Shown piece after piece: positions 1 to 9,639 of a DNA stretch of 64,000 bases. Each line of letters starts with the position of its first letter. The first letter of the stretch is position 1. The DNA is taken from assembly GCF_030435705.1 (NCBI RefSeq), contig NZ_CP129382.1:62001-126000 (forward strand). The letters run 5' to 3'. Both the position numbers and the translations under genes were made by a program. Source of the DNA: Rhizobium sp. SSA_523 (lineage in GTDB: Bacteria; Pseudomonadota; Alphaproteobacteria; Rhizobiales; Rhizobiaceae). The notes under the pieces were generated by a model, which was given only the letters and a program-made list of their open reading frames with translations, was not told where the DNA came from and made no database searches.

Positions 1-59
1 TGACCCTCCGGCGTATTGTGCTCCAGGAAGATCTCATGTTCGTAAAGGCGGGTGGTCAT
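1..59 (-). CDS. Histone deacetylase-like amidohydrolase, N-terminal fragment
   Basis: Only the first 19 codons lie in the window; the gene runs off the left edge. The start codon is at 57-59 on the minus strand. The fragment reads MTTRLYEHEIFLEHNTPEGH, which resembles the usual beginning of bacterial class II histone-deacetylase-like proteins, where a histidine followed by TP.GH starts the deacetylase fold. Those are zinc amidohydrolases that remove acetyl groups from lysine or small amines. The catalytic part is not visible, so the call depends on the N-terminus alone. Confidence 0.55.
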   Translation of the reverse strand, partial: MTTRLYEHEIFLEHNTPEG

Positions 60-399
60 GGCGATGAGGCTCCTGTGAGGTCATGCCGACATGGCGCAAG
101 ACCCGGCATATTTCAAGAGATTGCAGCGCGATCGCAAGCAATCCCGGCCATTTGCGCGCCCTGCGCACTCTCTTTGTGTTTCACGGCCCGCCCGCATTGC
201 TTGTTTCGCGCGCTCCGCCTGCCGGTTTGTTTTTGCAGGCCTTGCCCATAGTGTTTGTTTTGCACGCTCTATCGCGGAAGGGGCGGCTTGTTCCCGCGGC
301 CGGTCTCGTCTTTAATGGAGGGTGAGGAGCACCAAGAGGAGCGGATGGCAGCATGGGGGCAAGCACTATGACGGCAGGCAAAACGACAGCGAGGCGAAT
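60..399. other. Gene-free stretch upstream of the thioesterase
   Basis: This 340-bp stretch separates the divergent deacetylase-like and thioesterase genes. Short overlapping reading frames cross it, but none has convincing protein character or a good ribosome binding site. It should hold both promoters. No palindrome or repeat stands out. Confidence 0.4.
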
Positions 400-804
400 G
401 TGACGAAGGAGACCGCCTATGGCTTCACCGTGCCGATGCGCGATATCGGCCCTGGCGGCACGATGCACAGCTTTGCCTATATCGCCTATGCGCAGGAGGC
501 GCTCGCCGCCTTCTGGGCAGGGCGGGCTCATGAGGCGGGCGATCCGGTCTTCTGCGTGACCAAGGTCGGCTGTCATCTGCACAAGCCGCTGCAGAAAGGC
601 GATCGGGTCGAGGCCGAGGTGCGCGTCTCAAAGATCGGCGGCAAGACGGCCGGCTTCACGATTTCCATGTATCGGGTCGCGGGCACGGATCGCCAGCTGG
701 CCGCCGAGGCGGAGATCGTCTGGACCGCCTGTCACGCCGAAAGCGGCGAACCGGTGCCGCTGCAGGAGGACCTCCGCGACTGGCTGTATCGCAATCTGGA
801 GTGA
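400..804 (+). CDS. Acyl-CoA thioesterase family protein (hot-dog fold)
   Basis: This predicted 134-aa protein matches small single-domain hot-dog thioesterases. The stretch DIGPGGTMHSFAYIAYAQEA is typical of the 4-hydroxybenzoyl-CoA/YbgC type, which hydrolyse acyl-CoA thioesters in the cytoplasm; a 120-150 aa length is usual. The frame is open from 322, but GTG at 400 is preferred because GAGG lies about 6 nt upstream and the family-like sequence begins right after it. The substrate cannot be told from sequence. The gene stands alone, convergent with the biotin transporter operon. Confidence 0.7.
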   Translation: MTKETAYGFTVPMRDIGPGGTMHSFAYIAYAQEALAAFWAGRAHEAGDPVFCVTKVGCHLHKPLQKGDRVEAEVRVSKIGGKTAGFTISMYRVAGTDRQLAAEAEIVWTACHAESGEPVPLQEDLRDWLYRNLE

Positions 805-862
805 CCGGCGGGGGAAGCGGCCTTCGGCTACGCCGCGTCCGGATGCCTCACGCCCGGATGCC

Positions 863-1426
863 TCAAACCCTGTGCGGCAGGAGCGGATAGCCGATGATCA
901 CCGCCCTTGCGGCGAGCGTCGCGATCGCCGCCTTCAGCAGATCTGCGGGAAGGAAGGCGAGCGACCCCATGGCCACCGTGTCGAGCGGCGTGCCGGCCAC
1001 CAGCCAGACGACCGGAATGCCCAGCGCATAGACGGTCAGGATGCCGCCGATTGCGCTGGCCAGGAAAAAGCCCGCCATTTGCCGCACCGCCGATTGGCGC
1101 TCGGCCACCAGCCGTTCCGCCAGAAGTCCGGTCACGGCAGCGCCGACGATCCAGCCGAAAATATAGCCGGCCGTCGGGCCCATCAGCAGGCCAAGCCCGC
1201 CCCGTCCGCCGGACAGGACCGGCAGGCCGATCGCCACCAGCACCACCAGGAGGGCATAGGCCAGAGCGCCGCGCTTCGCGCCGATAATGCAGCCGGCCAG
1301 CATGACACCCATGGACTGCGCGGTGATCGGCACCGGCAGCCAGGGAAGGGGAACGGGCGGAATGAGGCCGAGCACGACAATGATGGCGGTGAAAAGGGCG
1401 GCAAGCACGAGATCGCGGGTCGTCAT
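863..1426 (-). CDS. bioY: BioY, biotin-binding S component of ECF transporter
   Basis: This 187-aa integral membrane protein has about six hydrophobic segments and matches BioY, the substrate-binding component of the energy-coupling-factor biotin transporter. It captures biotin at the cytoplasmic membrane and works with the BioM ATPase and BioN. The frame extends upstream to 1477, but the ATG at 1426 (MTTRDLVLAALF) has GGAG at good spacing and starts directly at the first membrane helix. It is the last gene of a bioM-bioN-bioY operon on the minus strand. No BioR-type TTATCTATAA operator was found upstream of the operon. Confidence 0.92.
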   Translation of the reverse strand: MTTRDLVLAALFTAIIVVLGLIPPVPLPWLPVPITAQSMGVMLAGCIIGAKRGALAYALLVVLVAIGLPVLSGGRGGLGLLMGPTAGYIFGWIVGAAVTGLLAERLVAERQSAVRQMAGFFLASAIGGILTVYALGIPVVWLVAGTPLDTVAMGSLAFLPADLLKAAIATLAARAVIIGYPLLPHRV

Positions 1427-1479
1427 GAAAATCTCCAAACAACAGGGGCCGGACCGGCATCGGGAAAAATCTAGCAATC

Positions 1480-2085
1480 CTATTGGCGGCGAATTCCGCG
1501 GGCGTCAATCGCCGTCGCGATCGTATCGGCATCGCGGAGCGTGGAGATGATGAGCGGCCCGAGCATGCGGTGGATCTTGACCGGCACGCCGCGGGCCTGA
1601 TGCGCCTCCTTCAGCACGGCGTAGCGAGCCAGGATATCCGGCACGAAGCGCAGCACCATGCCCACCGCCAGCCCGGCATCGGCAGCCCGCAGCAGGCCCA
1701 GCCGCTCGAGCGGCAGCAGGAGGCGCGTCAGGACCTCCATGAAAGCGGCGATCGAGGTCGTGGCCGTTACCGCGCCCGCCAGGACCAGGATGCACAGCAG
1801 GCGCAGGCTCGTGGATAGCGCCACCTGCGGCGAGACGAGCACGAGGTTGATCGCGCCGAACAGGATGATGGTCGCCAGCACCGGCCGCAGCCGGCAAACG
1901 CCCTCGCGCAGGCCAAGGCCGGTCTGCGCGTAGACGAGAACGGCCAGGCTCAGCGCCGCCGCCAGAACAAGGGGATTATCGACGAAGACGAGGAGAAAGC
2001 TTGCGATGGCCAGGCCAACAAGCTTTGCGGCAGCGGGCATGCGGTGCAGGCGGCTTTGACCCTGGACATGCAGGCTGTTCAGCAT
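1480..2085 (-). CDS. bioN: BioN, transmembrane (EcfT) component of biotin ECF transporter
   Basis: This 201-aa EcfT-family membrane protein has two Ala-Arg-Gly motifs (residues 164-166 and 195-197) in the C-terminal cytoplasmic part. In this family they are the coupling helices that dock on the ATPase. Its start overlaps the 3' end of bioM by 7 bp, implying translational coupling, and bioY follows about 50 bp downstream. The complete trio argues for high-affinity biotin uptake. Confidence 0.92.
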   Translation of the reverse strand: MLNSLHVQGQSRLHRMPAAAKLVGLAIASFLLVFVDNPLVLAAALSLAVLVYAQTGLGLREGVCRLRPVLATIILFGAINLVLVSPQVALSTSLRLLCILVLAGAVTATTSIAAFMEVLTRLLLPLERLGLLRAADAGLAVGMVLRFVPDILARYAVLKEAHQARGVPVKIHRMLGPLIISTLRDADTIATAIDARGIRRQ

Positions 2086-2759
2086 GCGGCGATCTCGGCG
2101 TAGCGTTGAACGGCTGCCGCGCCATGGCCGTCAAAGGCAAGCGCTCCCTCGTGAAACACAAGCACGCGCGCAAAACCCTGCACCAGGTCGAGATCATGGC
2201 TGATGACGATCGCCTGCTCCTCCAGCCCCTCCAGGGTGGCTTTCACCAGAGCCCGGTTCTTCAGGTCCAGCTGGTTGGTCGGCTCGTCGAACAGGATGAG
2301 CTTCGGCTGCGTCACCACCACGGCGGCAAGGGCCGCCAGCTGCAACTGCCCGCCCGACAATTCGTGCGGCCGCCGGTCCGCCAGCGCGGCGATGTCGAAA
2401 CGGGCCAGCACCGCATCCACGGCGGCCGTCACCGCCTCCTTCGACAATCCGCGGCTTTTCGGGCCAAGCGCGATATCGTCGCGAATGATCGGCAGGATGA
2501 TCTGGTGCCCGGGATTCTGGAAGATGAAGCCCGTCGCCGCCATGACCGCCTGCGCATCGTCCACCGTGTCCAGCCCGTCCAGCGTCACACGGCCGCTGCT
2601 CGGCTTGGCAAGCCCGTTGACCAGGCGCGCGAAGCTCGTCTTGCCCGAACCGTTCAGCCCGATCACGCCGATCCGGCTTTCGCAAAGGTCGAGCGACAGG
2701 GGATGGAGCGCAACCCGTTCGCCATATCTCAGTTCCGCTCTATCGAAGACGATATGCAA
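2079..2759 (-). CDS. bioM: BioM, ATPase of biotin ECF transporter
   Basis: This 226-aa ABC ATPase has all expected motifs: Walker A GLNGSGKT (34-41), Q-loop Gln81, signature LSGGQ (134-138), Walker B LILFDEP (154-160) and switch His188. Adjacency to bioN and bioY identifies it as the energising subunit of the biotin ECF transporter. It is the first gene of the operon. Its promoter should lie in the 142-bp gap shared with the divergent glycosylase gene. Confidence 0.92.
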   Translation of the reverse strand: MHIVFDRAELRYGERVALHPLSLDLCESRIGVIGLNGSGKTSFARLVNGLAKPSSGRVTLDGLDTVDDAQAVMAATGFIFQNPGHQIILPIIRDDIALGPKSRGLSKEAVTAAVDAVLARFDIAALADRRPHELSGGQLQLAALAAVVVTQPKLILFDEPTNQLDLKNRALVKATLEGLEEQAIVISHDLDLVQGFARVLVFHEGALAFDGHGAAAVQRYAEIAAC

Positions 2760-2901
2760 GGCCTGTCATCCGCTCTTTCATGAAGCAAGGTTCACCTGCG
2801 CCTCTATACCCGCTGCCGGGCAGAAGGGAAACTCTGCGCCACGCCACCAAACGGCACAGAAGGCGATTGAACAAAATAGGAACATTGGCTAGCTTCAGGA
2901 T

Positions 2902-4089
2902 ATGACGAATCCGATCGACAACCGGCTGGCCCGGCACATTTTTCTCGACCGCCAGGGCCTTTCCCGGGCACCCAATCGGCTGCTGGGCCGGCAGGGATTG
3001 CTGGAGCTCATCGAGACGCTGGGCTTCGTCCAGGTGGACAGTATCCAGACGGTCGAACGGGCCCATCACCAGATCCTGTTTTCCAGGAACCAGACCTATC
3101 GCCGCGAGGATCTTGCCGCGCTTCTGGAGACGGATCGAAGCCTGTTCGAACATTGGACGCATGATGCGGCGGTCATCCCTTCCGCCTTCTTTCCCTACTG
3201 GAAACACCGTTTCATTCGCCGCGAAGAGCGGATCCGTGCCCGCTGGGCGCTCTGGCAGGGACGTGATTACGAAGCGGCGATCGCGCAGACCTATCGCCGC
3301 ATCTGCGATACCGGTCCGGTCCTGGCGCGCGAGGTGAAGGAGGAGGATCACAAATCCGGCGGCTGGTGGAACTGGCACCCGTCCAAGACGGCGCTGGAAT
3401 TTCTCTGGCACACGGGCAAGCTTTCCATCACCCGGCGGGAAAACTTCCAGAAGGTCTACGATCTGTCGGAGCGCGTGATTCCGGCGGACCATTTTGCCGC
3501 CGAAGTCGACGAGGCCGCCTTTGTCGACTGGGCCTGCCGGGCAGCGCTGGCGCGGCTCGGTTTTGCCACCTCGGGCGAGATCGCCGCTTTCTTCGACCTC
3601 ATTTCCCCCAAGGAGGCGAAGGAGTGGGTGATCCGCAATCGCGACGCCCTGGAAGAGGTCACGCTGCAGACGGCGGATGGTCGCCTGCGTCCCTCCTTCG
3701 CGCTGGCCGATCAGCTCGCAAGCCTCCACGATGTGCCGGAGCCGCCCGCGCGGCTGCGGGTCTTGAGCCCCTTCGACCCCTTGCTGCGCGACCGCGACCG
3801 GGCGGAACGCCTCTTCGGCTTCTCCTATCGCATCGAGGTTTTCGTGCCGGAGCCGAAGCGGCAATATGGCTATTACGTCTTTCCGCTCCTGGAAGGCGAG
3901 CGCATGGTCGGCCGTATCGACATGAAGGCGGATCGGCGGGCGGGCGCGCTGGTGGTCAAGCGTCTCTGGTGGGAAAAGGGGGTGCGCGACAGTGCGGCCC
4001 GGCAGGCCCGGCTGGAGGCGGAGCTGCAGCGCCTGGCCCGGTTCACAGGCGTGGAGAGAATAGAATTCCTGCCGGATTGGCGCGGCTGA
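2902..4089 (+). CDS. YcaQ/AlkX-type winged-helix DNA glycosylase
   Basis: This 395-aa protein belongs to the HTH_42 superfamily (YcaQ/AlkX, AlkZ), DNA glycosylases that unhook interstrand crosslinks and remove bulky alkylated bases. The N-terminal motif Q44-V45-D46 matches the catalytic QxD of the YcaQ branch rather than the QxQ of AlkZ. Aromatic stretches such as the GGWWNW near residue 155 are also typical. The ATG at 2902 follows an AGGA-like site. It is transcribed divergently from bioMNY and has no operon partner. Confidence 0.85.
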   Translation: MTNPIDNRLARHIFLDRQGLSRAPNRLLGRQGLLELIETLGFVQVDSIQTVERAHHQILFSRNQTYRREDLAALLETDRSLFEHWTHDAAVIPSAFFPYWKHRFIRREERIRARWALWQGRDYEAAIAQTYRRICDTGPVLAREVKEEDHKSGGWWNWHPSKTALEFLWHTGKLSITRRENFQKVYDLSERVIPADHFAAEVDEAAFVDWACRAALARLGFATSGEIAAFFDLISPKEAKEWVIRNRDALEEVTLQTADGRLRPSFALADQLASLHDVPEPPARLRVLSPFDPLLRDRDRAERLFGFSYRIEVFVPEPKRQYGYYVFPLLEGERMVGRIDMKADRRAGALVVKRLWWEKGVRDSAARQARLEAELQRLARFTGVERIEFLPDWRG

Positions 4090-4140
4090 TCACGCTCCGG
4101 CACCGGCTGTGACAACAAGGGCCGTCGATCGGCCGAAAGG

Positions 4141-4566
4141 ATGCTCATGCCCCAAGGCGAATACCAGCTGGACGCGCAATTTCCGGCGATCGAGGATTAT
4201 CTTCACCTGCGCAAGGCCGCCGGCCTCACCCCCTTTTCCCGCGAGGCGGCGGAACGCGGGCTGAAGGGCACGTTTTTCGGCGTCAGGATCAGGATCGGCG
4301 AAGATATTGTCGGCATGGGCCGCATCATCGGCGATGGCGGCTGCTTCTTCCAGATCACCGATATTGCCGTCCTGCCGGACCATCAGGGCAAGGGGCTCGG
4401 CAAGGCCATCATGGCGGCGCTCGTCGCCCATCTTCAGGATACGGTGCCGGCCACCGCCTATGTCAGCCTGATCGCCGATGTCCCCGCCAACCGCCTCTAT
4501 GCGCAGTTCGGCTTCCGCGAAACGGCGCCGCGCTCGGTCGGCATGTCGATGGTCATCGCCAAATAG
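4141..4566 (+). CDS. GNAT family N-acetyltransferase
   Basis: This protein of about 140 aa is a compact single-domain acetyltransferase. The acetyl-CoA pyrophosphate-binding loop appears as QGKGLGKAIM, followed by the usual motif B with NRLYAQFGF. The substrate is unknown; such small proteins act on amines, peptides or antibiotics. Two in-frame ATGs, at 4141 and 4147, are possible; an AAAGG element about 6 nt before 4147 slightly favours the second. It converges on aroC. Confidence 0.85.
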   Translation: MLMPQGEYQLDAQFPAIEDYLHLRKAAGLTPFSREAAERGLKGTFFGVRIRIGEDIVGMGRIIGDGGCFFQITDIAVLPDHQGKGLGKAIMAALVAHLQDTVPATAYVSLIADVPANRLYAQFGFRETAPRSVGMSMVIAK

Positions 4567-4694
4567 CGCGTGATCCGACGCGCGTGACGCGAGGCTAAAA
4601 AGACGATCCTTGGAACGCGGAAAGTGAGAGCGCCGATCCGATCCAGTCCGATCGAATTGCGCTTCTCAAGGCAGGCGGGCTGAAGCGGGGCCTG

Positions 4695-5810
4695 TCATCC
4701 CCTGTCCGGGTGACCCGAGAGGCGGCCGGTCTGGCCGCGATCGCGCAGATAATGGTCGGCCAGCGCGCAGGCGATCATGGCCTCGCCGATCGGTGCGGCG
4801 CGAATGCCCACACAGGGGTCGTGGCGACCCTTGGTACGCACCTCGACATTGTTGCCGTCCGCATCGATCGATTGACGCTCCGTCAGGATGGACGAGGTCG
4901 GCTTCACCGCAAATCGCGCCACCAGCGGCTGGCCGGTGGAAATGCCGCCCAGCACGCCGCCGGAATGGTTGGACAAGAAGAAGGGCCGGCCATCATTGCC
5001 CATGCGCATCTCATCGGCATTCTCCTCGCCCGACAATTCGGCGGCAGCGAAGCCTTCGCCGATTTCGACGCCCTTGACGGCGTTGATCGACATCAGCAGC
5101 GAGGCGATATCCTGATCGAGCTTGCCATAGATCGGCGCGCCGAGACCGGCCGGAACATTGTCCGCCACCACCTCGATCACCGCGCCGATCGAGGAGCCGG
5201 CCTTGCGGATCTCGTCCAGATAGGCTTCCCAGACCGGCACCATCTCCGGATCCGGGCAGAAGAAGGGGTTCTGGTCGATCTGGTTCCAGTCCCAGTTGCC
5301 GCGATTGATCTTGTGCCGGCCGATCTGCACCAAAGCCCCGCGAATGGTGACGCCCGGAACCACTTTGCGGGCAATGGCGCCGGCGGCAACGCGCGCGGCG
5401 GTCTCGCGCGCAGAGGAGCGCCCGCCGCCACGGTAATCGCGAATGCCGTATTTCAGGTCATAGGCATAATCGGCATGGCCCGGACGGTAACGCCGCGCGA
5501 TCTCGCCGTAATCCTTGGAGCGCTGGTCGGTATTCTCGATCAGCATGGAGATCGGCGTTCCGGTCGTCGTCATGGTGACGCCATCCTCCGCCAGCATGAC
5601 GCCGGAGAGGACTTTCACGATATCCTCTTCGCGCCGCTGGGTGACAAAGCGCGACTGACCCGGCTTGCGCTTGTCCATATAGGACTGGATCTCGGCCGCA
5701 GTGAAAGTCAGTCCCGGAGGGCAGCCGTCGATCACGCAGCCAAGCGCCGGGCCATGGCTTTCCCCCCAGGTGGTGACGCGAAAGAGATGACCGAAGGAAT
5801 TGTGCGACAT
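4695..5810 (-). CDS. aroC: Chorismate synthase
   Basis: This 371-aa chorismate synthase converts 5-enolpyruvylshikimate-3-phosphate to chorismate, the last shared step of aromatic amino acid synthesis, using reduced FMN. Family signatures are intact: [18 protein letters not shown] near the N-terminus, [10 protein letters not shown] followed by a [11 protein letters not shown] block, and [10 protein letters not shown] near the C-terminus. The length is normal. It is monocistronic here, with about 220 bp of upstream sequence before the 3' end of the signalling gene. Confidence 0.97.
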   Translation of the reverse strand: MSHNSFGHLFRVTTWGESHGPALGCVIDGCPPGLTFTAAEIQSYMDKRKPGQSRFVTQRREEDIVKVLSGVMLAEDGVTMTTTGTPISMLIENTDQRSKDYGEIARRYRPGHADYAYDLKYGIRDYRGGGRSSARETAARVAAGAIARKVVPGVTIRGALVQIGRHKINRGNWDWNQIDQNPFFCPDPEMVPVWEAYLDEIRKAGSSIGAVIEVVADNVPAGLGAPIYGKLDQDIASLLMSINAVKGVEIGEGFAAAELSGEENADEMRMGNDGRPFFLSNHSGGVLGGISTGQPLVARFAVKPTSSILTERQSIDADGNNVEVRTKGRHDPCVGIRAAPIGEAMIACALADHYLRDRGQTGRLSGHPDRG

Positions 5811-6027
5811 GAGACCCTGACCGTTGAGCGGACATCGTCATGGCAGACCCATGACGGCGTAAAGACGTGGAACGGCTCTCTCATAAAGCCGGATGGCGAA
5901 GGGTGTAAACGCTTTTTCCCGCAGAACCCGCTGATAATAACCAAGCCGGCGGAAACGAAGCAGACTCGCATTGGCCGGCGGCATGGCGCAGCCGGTCGGC
6001 CGCCGCAGCCGTCGGCCGGGCAGGCGG

Positions 6028-9000
6028 TCAGGCCACCCGGCTGAAGCCGCTGCGGGCGCGGGCGGAAAATTCCGCAAAGGGAATGGGCCGCGCAAAGGCA
6101 TAGCCCTGCAGCATGTCGCAGCCAAGGCTGCGCAGCATGGCGGCATGTTCCATCGTCTCGACGCCTTCGGCCACCGTTTCCACGCCGAGCGATTTGGCGA
6201 TCTCGATGATCGAGCGCACCAGCGAACGCTCCTGCGGCGCCGACAGGATCGGCATGACGAGCTGCCGGTCGATCTTCAGGCGCTTCGGCTTCAGCTTCAA
6301 AAGGCTGACAATCGAGGTATGACCCGTGCCGAAATCATCGATTTCGATATCGATGCCCAGCGCCTTGATGCGCTCCAGATTATAGGTGACCAGATCATCG
6401 CTCTCGTCGAGGAAGATCGATTCCACCAGTTCGAAGGCGATCTGGCCGGGCGATATCGCCAGGGTCTCCAGCGTCGAGACGAGGTTTTCGTCGCGCAGCC
6501 GCTTGGAGGAGACGTTGACCGAGACGCGCGGGACTGTGATGCCGCTGGCCGCCCAGCGCATCTGGTCCTTCAGCACCTGTTCGAGAACCATCTGGTCCAG
6601 CACCGCCGAGACGTTCAGCTCCTCGGCGATCGGCAGGAAGAAGTCCGGCGTTACAAGCCCGCGATAGGGGTGCTGCCAGCGCACCAGCGCCTCCACGCCC
6701 ACCAGTTCGCGCGTATCGGCGCAGAATTGCGGCTGGTACCAGGTGATGAATTCGCCGTTTTCGATGCCGCTCAGGATCTCGTCCGCCGTGCGTTTCTGGG
6801 TGATGATCTCCGCCTGCAGGTCCTGCGTGAAGAATTCGTAGCAATTGCGCCCCTTGGCCTTGGCGCGGTAGAGCGCGATATCGGCATTGACGAGCATGCG
6901 GCGGGCATCGACATGGCTGCCATTGGCCTGGGCAATGCCGATCGACACCCCGCAGCGGCATGAAAATCCTTCGAAATCCATCGGCTGGCGGACTTCCGAG
7001 ATGATCCGGTTCGCCAGTTCGGCGACCTCGCTCTGATCCGACAGGGAATTCAGCAGGATGACGAATTCATCGCCGCCAATGCGGGCCACGAGGGCATTGG
7101 CCGGCACGTTGCGCCGCAGGATCTGCGCCGTGTGGATGAGCATGGCATCGCCCGCCGCATGCCCCAGCGTATCGTTGATCTGCTTGAAGCGGTCGAGGTC
7201 GAGATGCAGGATGGAGGCCTGCGTGCGCTTGCCCTGGTTGTCGGCGGACAGCGCATCCAGTTCCAGATCGAGCTTGCGGCGGTTGGCAAGCGCCGTCAGC
7301 GGATCGTGCAGCGCATTGTGCTCGATCCTCTGGCGGGCTGTCTCCAGCTCCATCGCCTTGGCTTCGGCCTCCTGCTTGGCGGCCTCCAGCTTCTGCGTCA
7401 TCTGCACGTCTTCGGTGACGTCGAAGGCGATGCCGACGATCTTCACCTGGCCTTCGCGCATGACATGCGCCTTGCCGATGGAGCGGACATAGCGGATGCT
7501 GCCATCCGGCTGCGGGACGCGCACCGTCAGCGTCTCCTTCATCGATACCGGCAGCTTGGGCGAAATCCGGCGGGCCATCTGGCGGTCGTCCGGATGGATC
7601 ATCTCCAGCCATTGCGCCGAAGGGATCACGCCGTCGCCATAGGCAACGCCGTAGAGCTGGCACATGCGCGCATCCCAGACTTCGGTGCCGCTGGTCGGAT
7701 TGCTTTCCCATATGCCGCAATTATAGGAGGCCAGCGCCAGGTTGAGCCTGGTCGTCAGCTCCTCCAGCTCCTGTTCCCGGTTGGAAAGCTCGTCAAGCGC
7801 CATTTCGAGTTCGATATTCTTGGCTTCCGCCTCGTGCCGCGCCGCCTGCATCTTCTGCGTCAGGCGCATATCGTCGGTGACGTCGAAGGCAATGCCGACG
7901 ATCTTCTTGGAGCCGTCGCGCATTTCGTGGCCCTGGCCGAAGGAGCGGACCCAGCGAATGCTGCCATCGGCCTGCGGCACGCGCACCGTCAGCGTCTCGC
8001 GAATGCCGCGGGGGAAATTCGGCAGGATTTCGGTGGCCAGGGCGCGATCCTCCGGATGGACGAGCGACAGCCAGGCTTCCCGGGTCATCCGGCCGTTCGT
8101 ATAGGGGATATTGTAGAGCTGGCACATGCGGGCGTCCCAGACCTCCACGGCGGTCTCCTGATTGGTCTCCCAGATGCCGCAATTATTGGAGGCAAGCGCC
8201 AGGTCGAGGCGGCTGGACAATTCTTCCAGTTCCTGTTCGCGGCGCGACAGCTCCTCCAGCGCCAGCTGCAATTCCGCATTCTTGATGTCGCCATCTTCCT
8301 TGGCGTGGCGCAGGGTCTCGTTGACCATCATGTCGGAACTGACATCCCAGACAATGCCGGTGGTGCGCGTGCTGCCGTCGGCGCTGCGATAATTGGCGCC
8401 GGCCGAGCGCAGATAGCGGATCGTGCCGTCTGCCAGGCGCACCCGATAGGTCTGGGTACAGGGCAGCGAGGAACAGATGCAGGTGAAGAAATGCGCTTCC
8501 GCCGCATTGATGTCGTCGGGGTGAACGGCGGTCAGCCATTCGTCGAGCCGGCTTTCGCAGCTTTCCGGCGTCAGGCCGTGCAGGCTGGCCGCCCGGCCAT
8601 CCCAGATCAGGTGATTGTCGTCCTTCACCTCCCAGATGCCGATATTGGATGTTTCCATCGCCAGGTTGAAGCGCTGCGAAAGCTCCGTCAGATTGGCCTC
8701 GCGCGACATCAGGAGCGCGATGTGCCGGTTGCGCTCGCCGACCAGCAGGCTGGCGATGAACATCGGAACGATGAGGGCGATGCCGGCGGGGATCAGCATC
8801 AGCCGGAAAGAGGCCTGATCCTGCGGCAGCGCATTCCAGCCGTCGCTCGGGACCGCAGACACCTCGAAGGCGCTGCCGGCGAGCGGAATGGCGGACACGA
8901 GCGGCGAAAGATCGCTGAGATCGGCGCCTGTCAGGCGCGTCTTGCCCGATCCGTCCAGATGGTGGATCGCCACATGCATCCAGCCGGCACCGACGGTTTC

Positions 9001-9639
9001 CTGCAGACTGATCTGCGATGTGGAGATATTGATCCCCGCCTTTGCCATCATCCGCTCAAGGTCGATCAGCAGGACAAGCCGGCCCCCGCTGACGGTCTCT
9101 TCTTCCACCGGCACGACCAGAAAGACGACGCTCTCGTCCATCTGCCCGAAAGCAACGCCGCGATCGGCGGTCAGGGAGGTTTGGAGGCGTTGCGCCAGGC
9201 CATCGAGATCCAGGCCATCGATCCTGCCGGAAAGCCTCGTGCGGCCATCCCCGATGCTCTTATCGGGCAGGATGAGATTGGCCAGCACATCGCCTTGTGA
9301 AAGGGCCACGCCGATAACGGCCGGATTGCGCTTGAAAAGGTCTGCCGTCCTGCGCGTGAACCCCGCGCTTTGCGCACCCTCATGCGTCAGGAGGTGGGAC
9401 AGCGTGTCGGCCTCCAGCATCTGCGTATCCAGCTGCTGCACCAATTGCGTCATCATCGCATTCATGCTGGCTTCGGCCCAGCTGCGCAGCTGCAGCTGAT
9501 GCGCCCTGACGCGCTGATAATCCACCGCGACGGCAATGGCGGCGACCGCAAGTGCAATGACCGCGGCGATCGCAATCGGGCGCCGGTAGCCGGAGAGCGA
9601 CCGCCTGAAGGTCAAGACAGTAGAAAGCCTGGAAAGCAA
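6028..9639 (-). CDS. Membrane PAS-PAS-PAS-GGDEF-EAL cyclic-di-GMP protein
   Basis: This is a 1203-aa two-domain cyclic-di-GMP enzyme. A helix near residues 22-42 and another near 280-303 bracket a periplasmic sensor region of about 235 aa. Three PAS domains follow (about 325-440, 485-600 and 640-755), linked by coiled coils, then GGDEF (motif GGDEF near 855) and EAL (EALVRW near 981, DDFGTG, VAEGVET). Both catalytic signatures look intact, so it may both make and degrade c-di-GMP. PAS2 and PAS3 with their linkers are near-duplicates. The best start is a TTG at 9639 with GAAGG about 10 nt upstream; no ATG precedes the first helix. Confidence 0.93.
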   Translation of the reverse strand: MLSRLSTVLTFRRSLSGYRRPIAIAAVIALAVAAIAVAVDYQRVRAHQLQLRSWAEASMNAMMTQLVQQLDTQMLEADTLSHLLTHEGAQSAGFTRRTADLFKRNPAVIGVALSQGDVLANLILPDKSIGDGRTRLSGRIDGLDLDGLAQRLQTSLTADRGVAFGQMDESVVFLVVPVEEETVSGGRLVLLIDLERMMAKAGINISTSQISLQETVGAGWMHVAIHHLDGSGKTRLTGADLSDLSPLVSAIPLAGSAFEVSAVPSDGWNALPQDQASFRLMLIPAGIALIVPMFIASLLVGERNRHIALLMSREANLTELSQRFNLAMETSNIGIWEVKDDNHLIWDGRAASLHGLTPESCESRLDEWLTAVHPDDINAAEAHFFTCICSSLPCTQTYRVRLADGTIRYLRSAGANYRSADGSTRTTGIVWDVSSDMMVNETLRHAKEDGDIKNAELQLALEELSRREQELEELSSRLDLALASNNCGIWETNQETAVEVWDARMCQLYNIPYTNGRMTREAWLSLVHPEDRALATEILPNFPRGIRETLTVRVPQADGSIRWVRSFGQGHEMRDGSKKIVGIAFDVTDDMRLTQKMQAARHEAEAKNIELEMALDELSNREQELEELTTRLNLALASYNCGIWESNPTSGTEVWDARMCQLYGVAYGDGVIPSAQWLEMIHPDDRQMARRISPKLPVSMKETLTVRVPQPDGSIRYVRSIGKAHVMREGQVKIVGIAFDVTEDVQMTQKLEAAKQEAEAKAMELETARQRIEHNALHDPLTALANRRKLDLELDALSADNQGKRTQASILHLDLDRFKQINDTLGHAAGDAMLIHTAQILRRNVPANALVARIGGDEFVILLNSLSDQSEVAELANRIISEVRQPMDFEGFSCRCGVSIGIAQANGSHVDARRMLVNADIALYRAKAKGRNCYEFFTQDLQAEIITQKRTADEILSGIENGEFITWYQPQFCADTRELVGVEALVRWQHPYRGLVTPDFFLPIAEELNVSAVLDQMVLEQVLKDQMRWAASGITVPRVSVNVSSKRLRDENLVSTLETLAISPGQIAFELVESIFLDESDDLVTYNLERIKALGIDIEIDDFGTGHTSIVSLLKLKPKRLKIDRQLVMPILSAPQERSLVRSIIEIAKSLGVETVAEGVETMEHAAMLRSLGCDMLQGYAFARPIPFAEFSARARSGFSRVA

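Noticed and set aside
2760..2901. BioR operator upstream of bioM
   Set aside because: No TTATCTATAA-like palindrome is present in the divergent gap.
7132..9300. A 722-codon open frame on the plus strand opposite the PAS-GGDEF-EAL gene
   Set aside because: It is the antisense shadow of a high-GC gene; composition is low-complexity with no domain, while the minus strand has clear PAS, GGDEF and EAL motifs.
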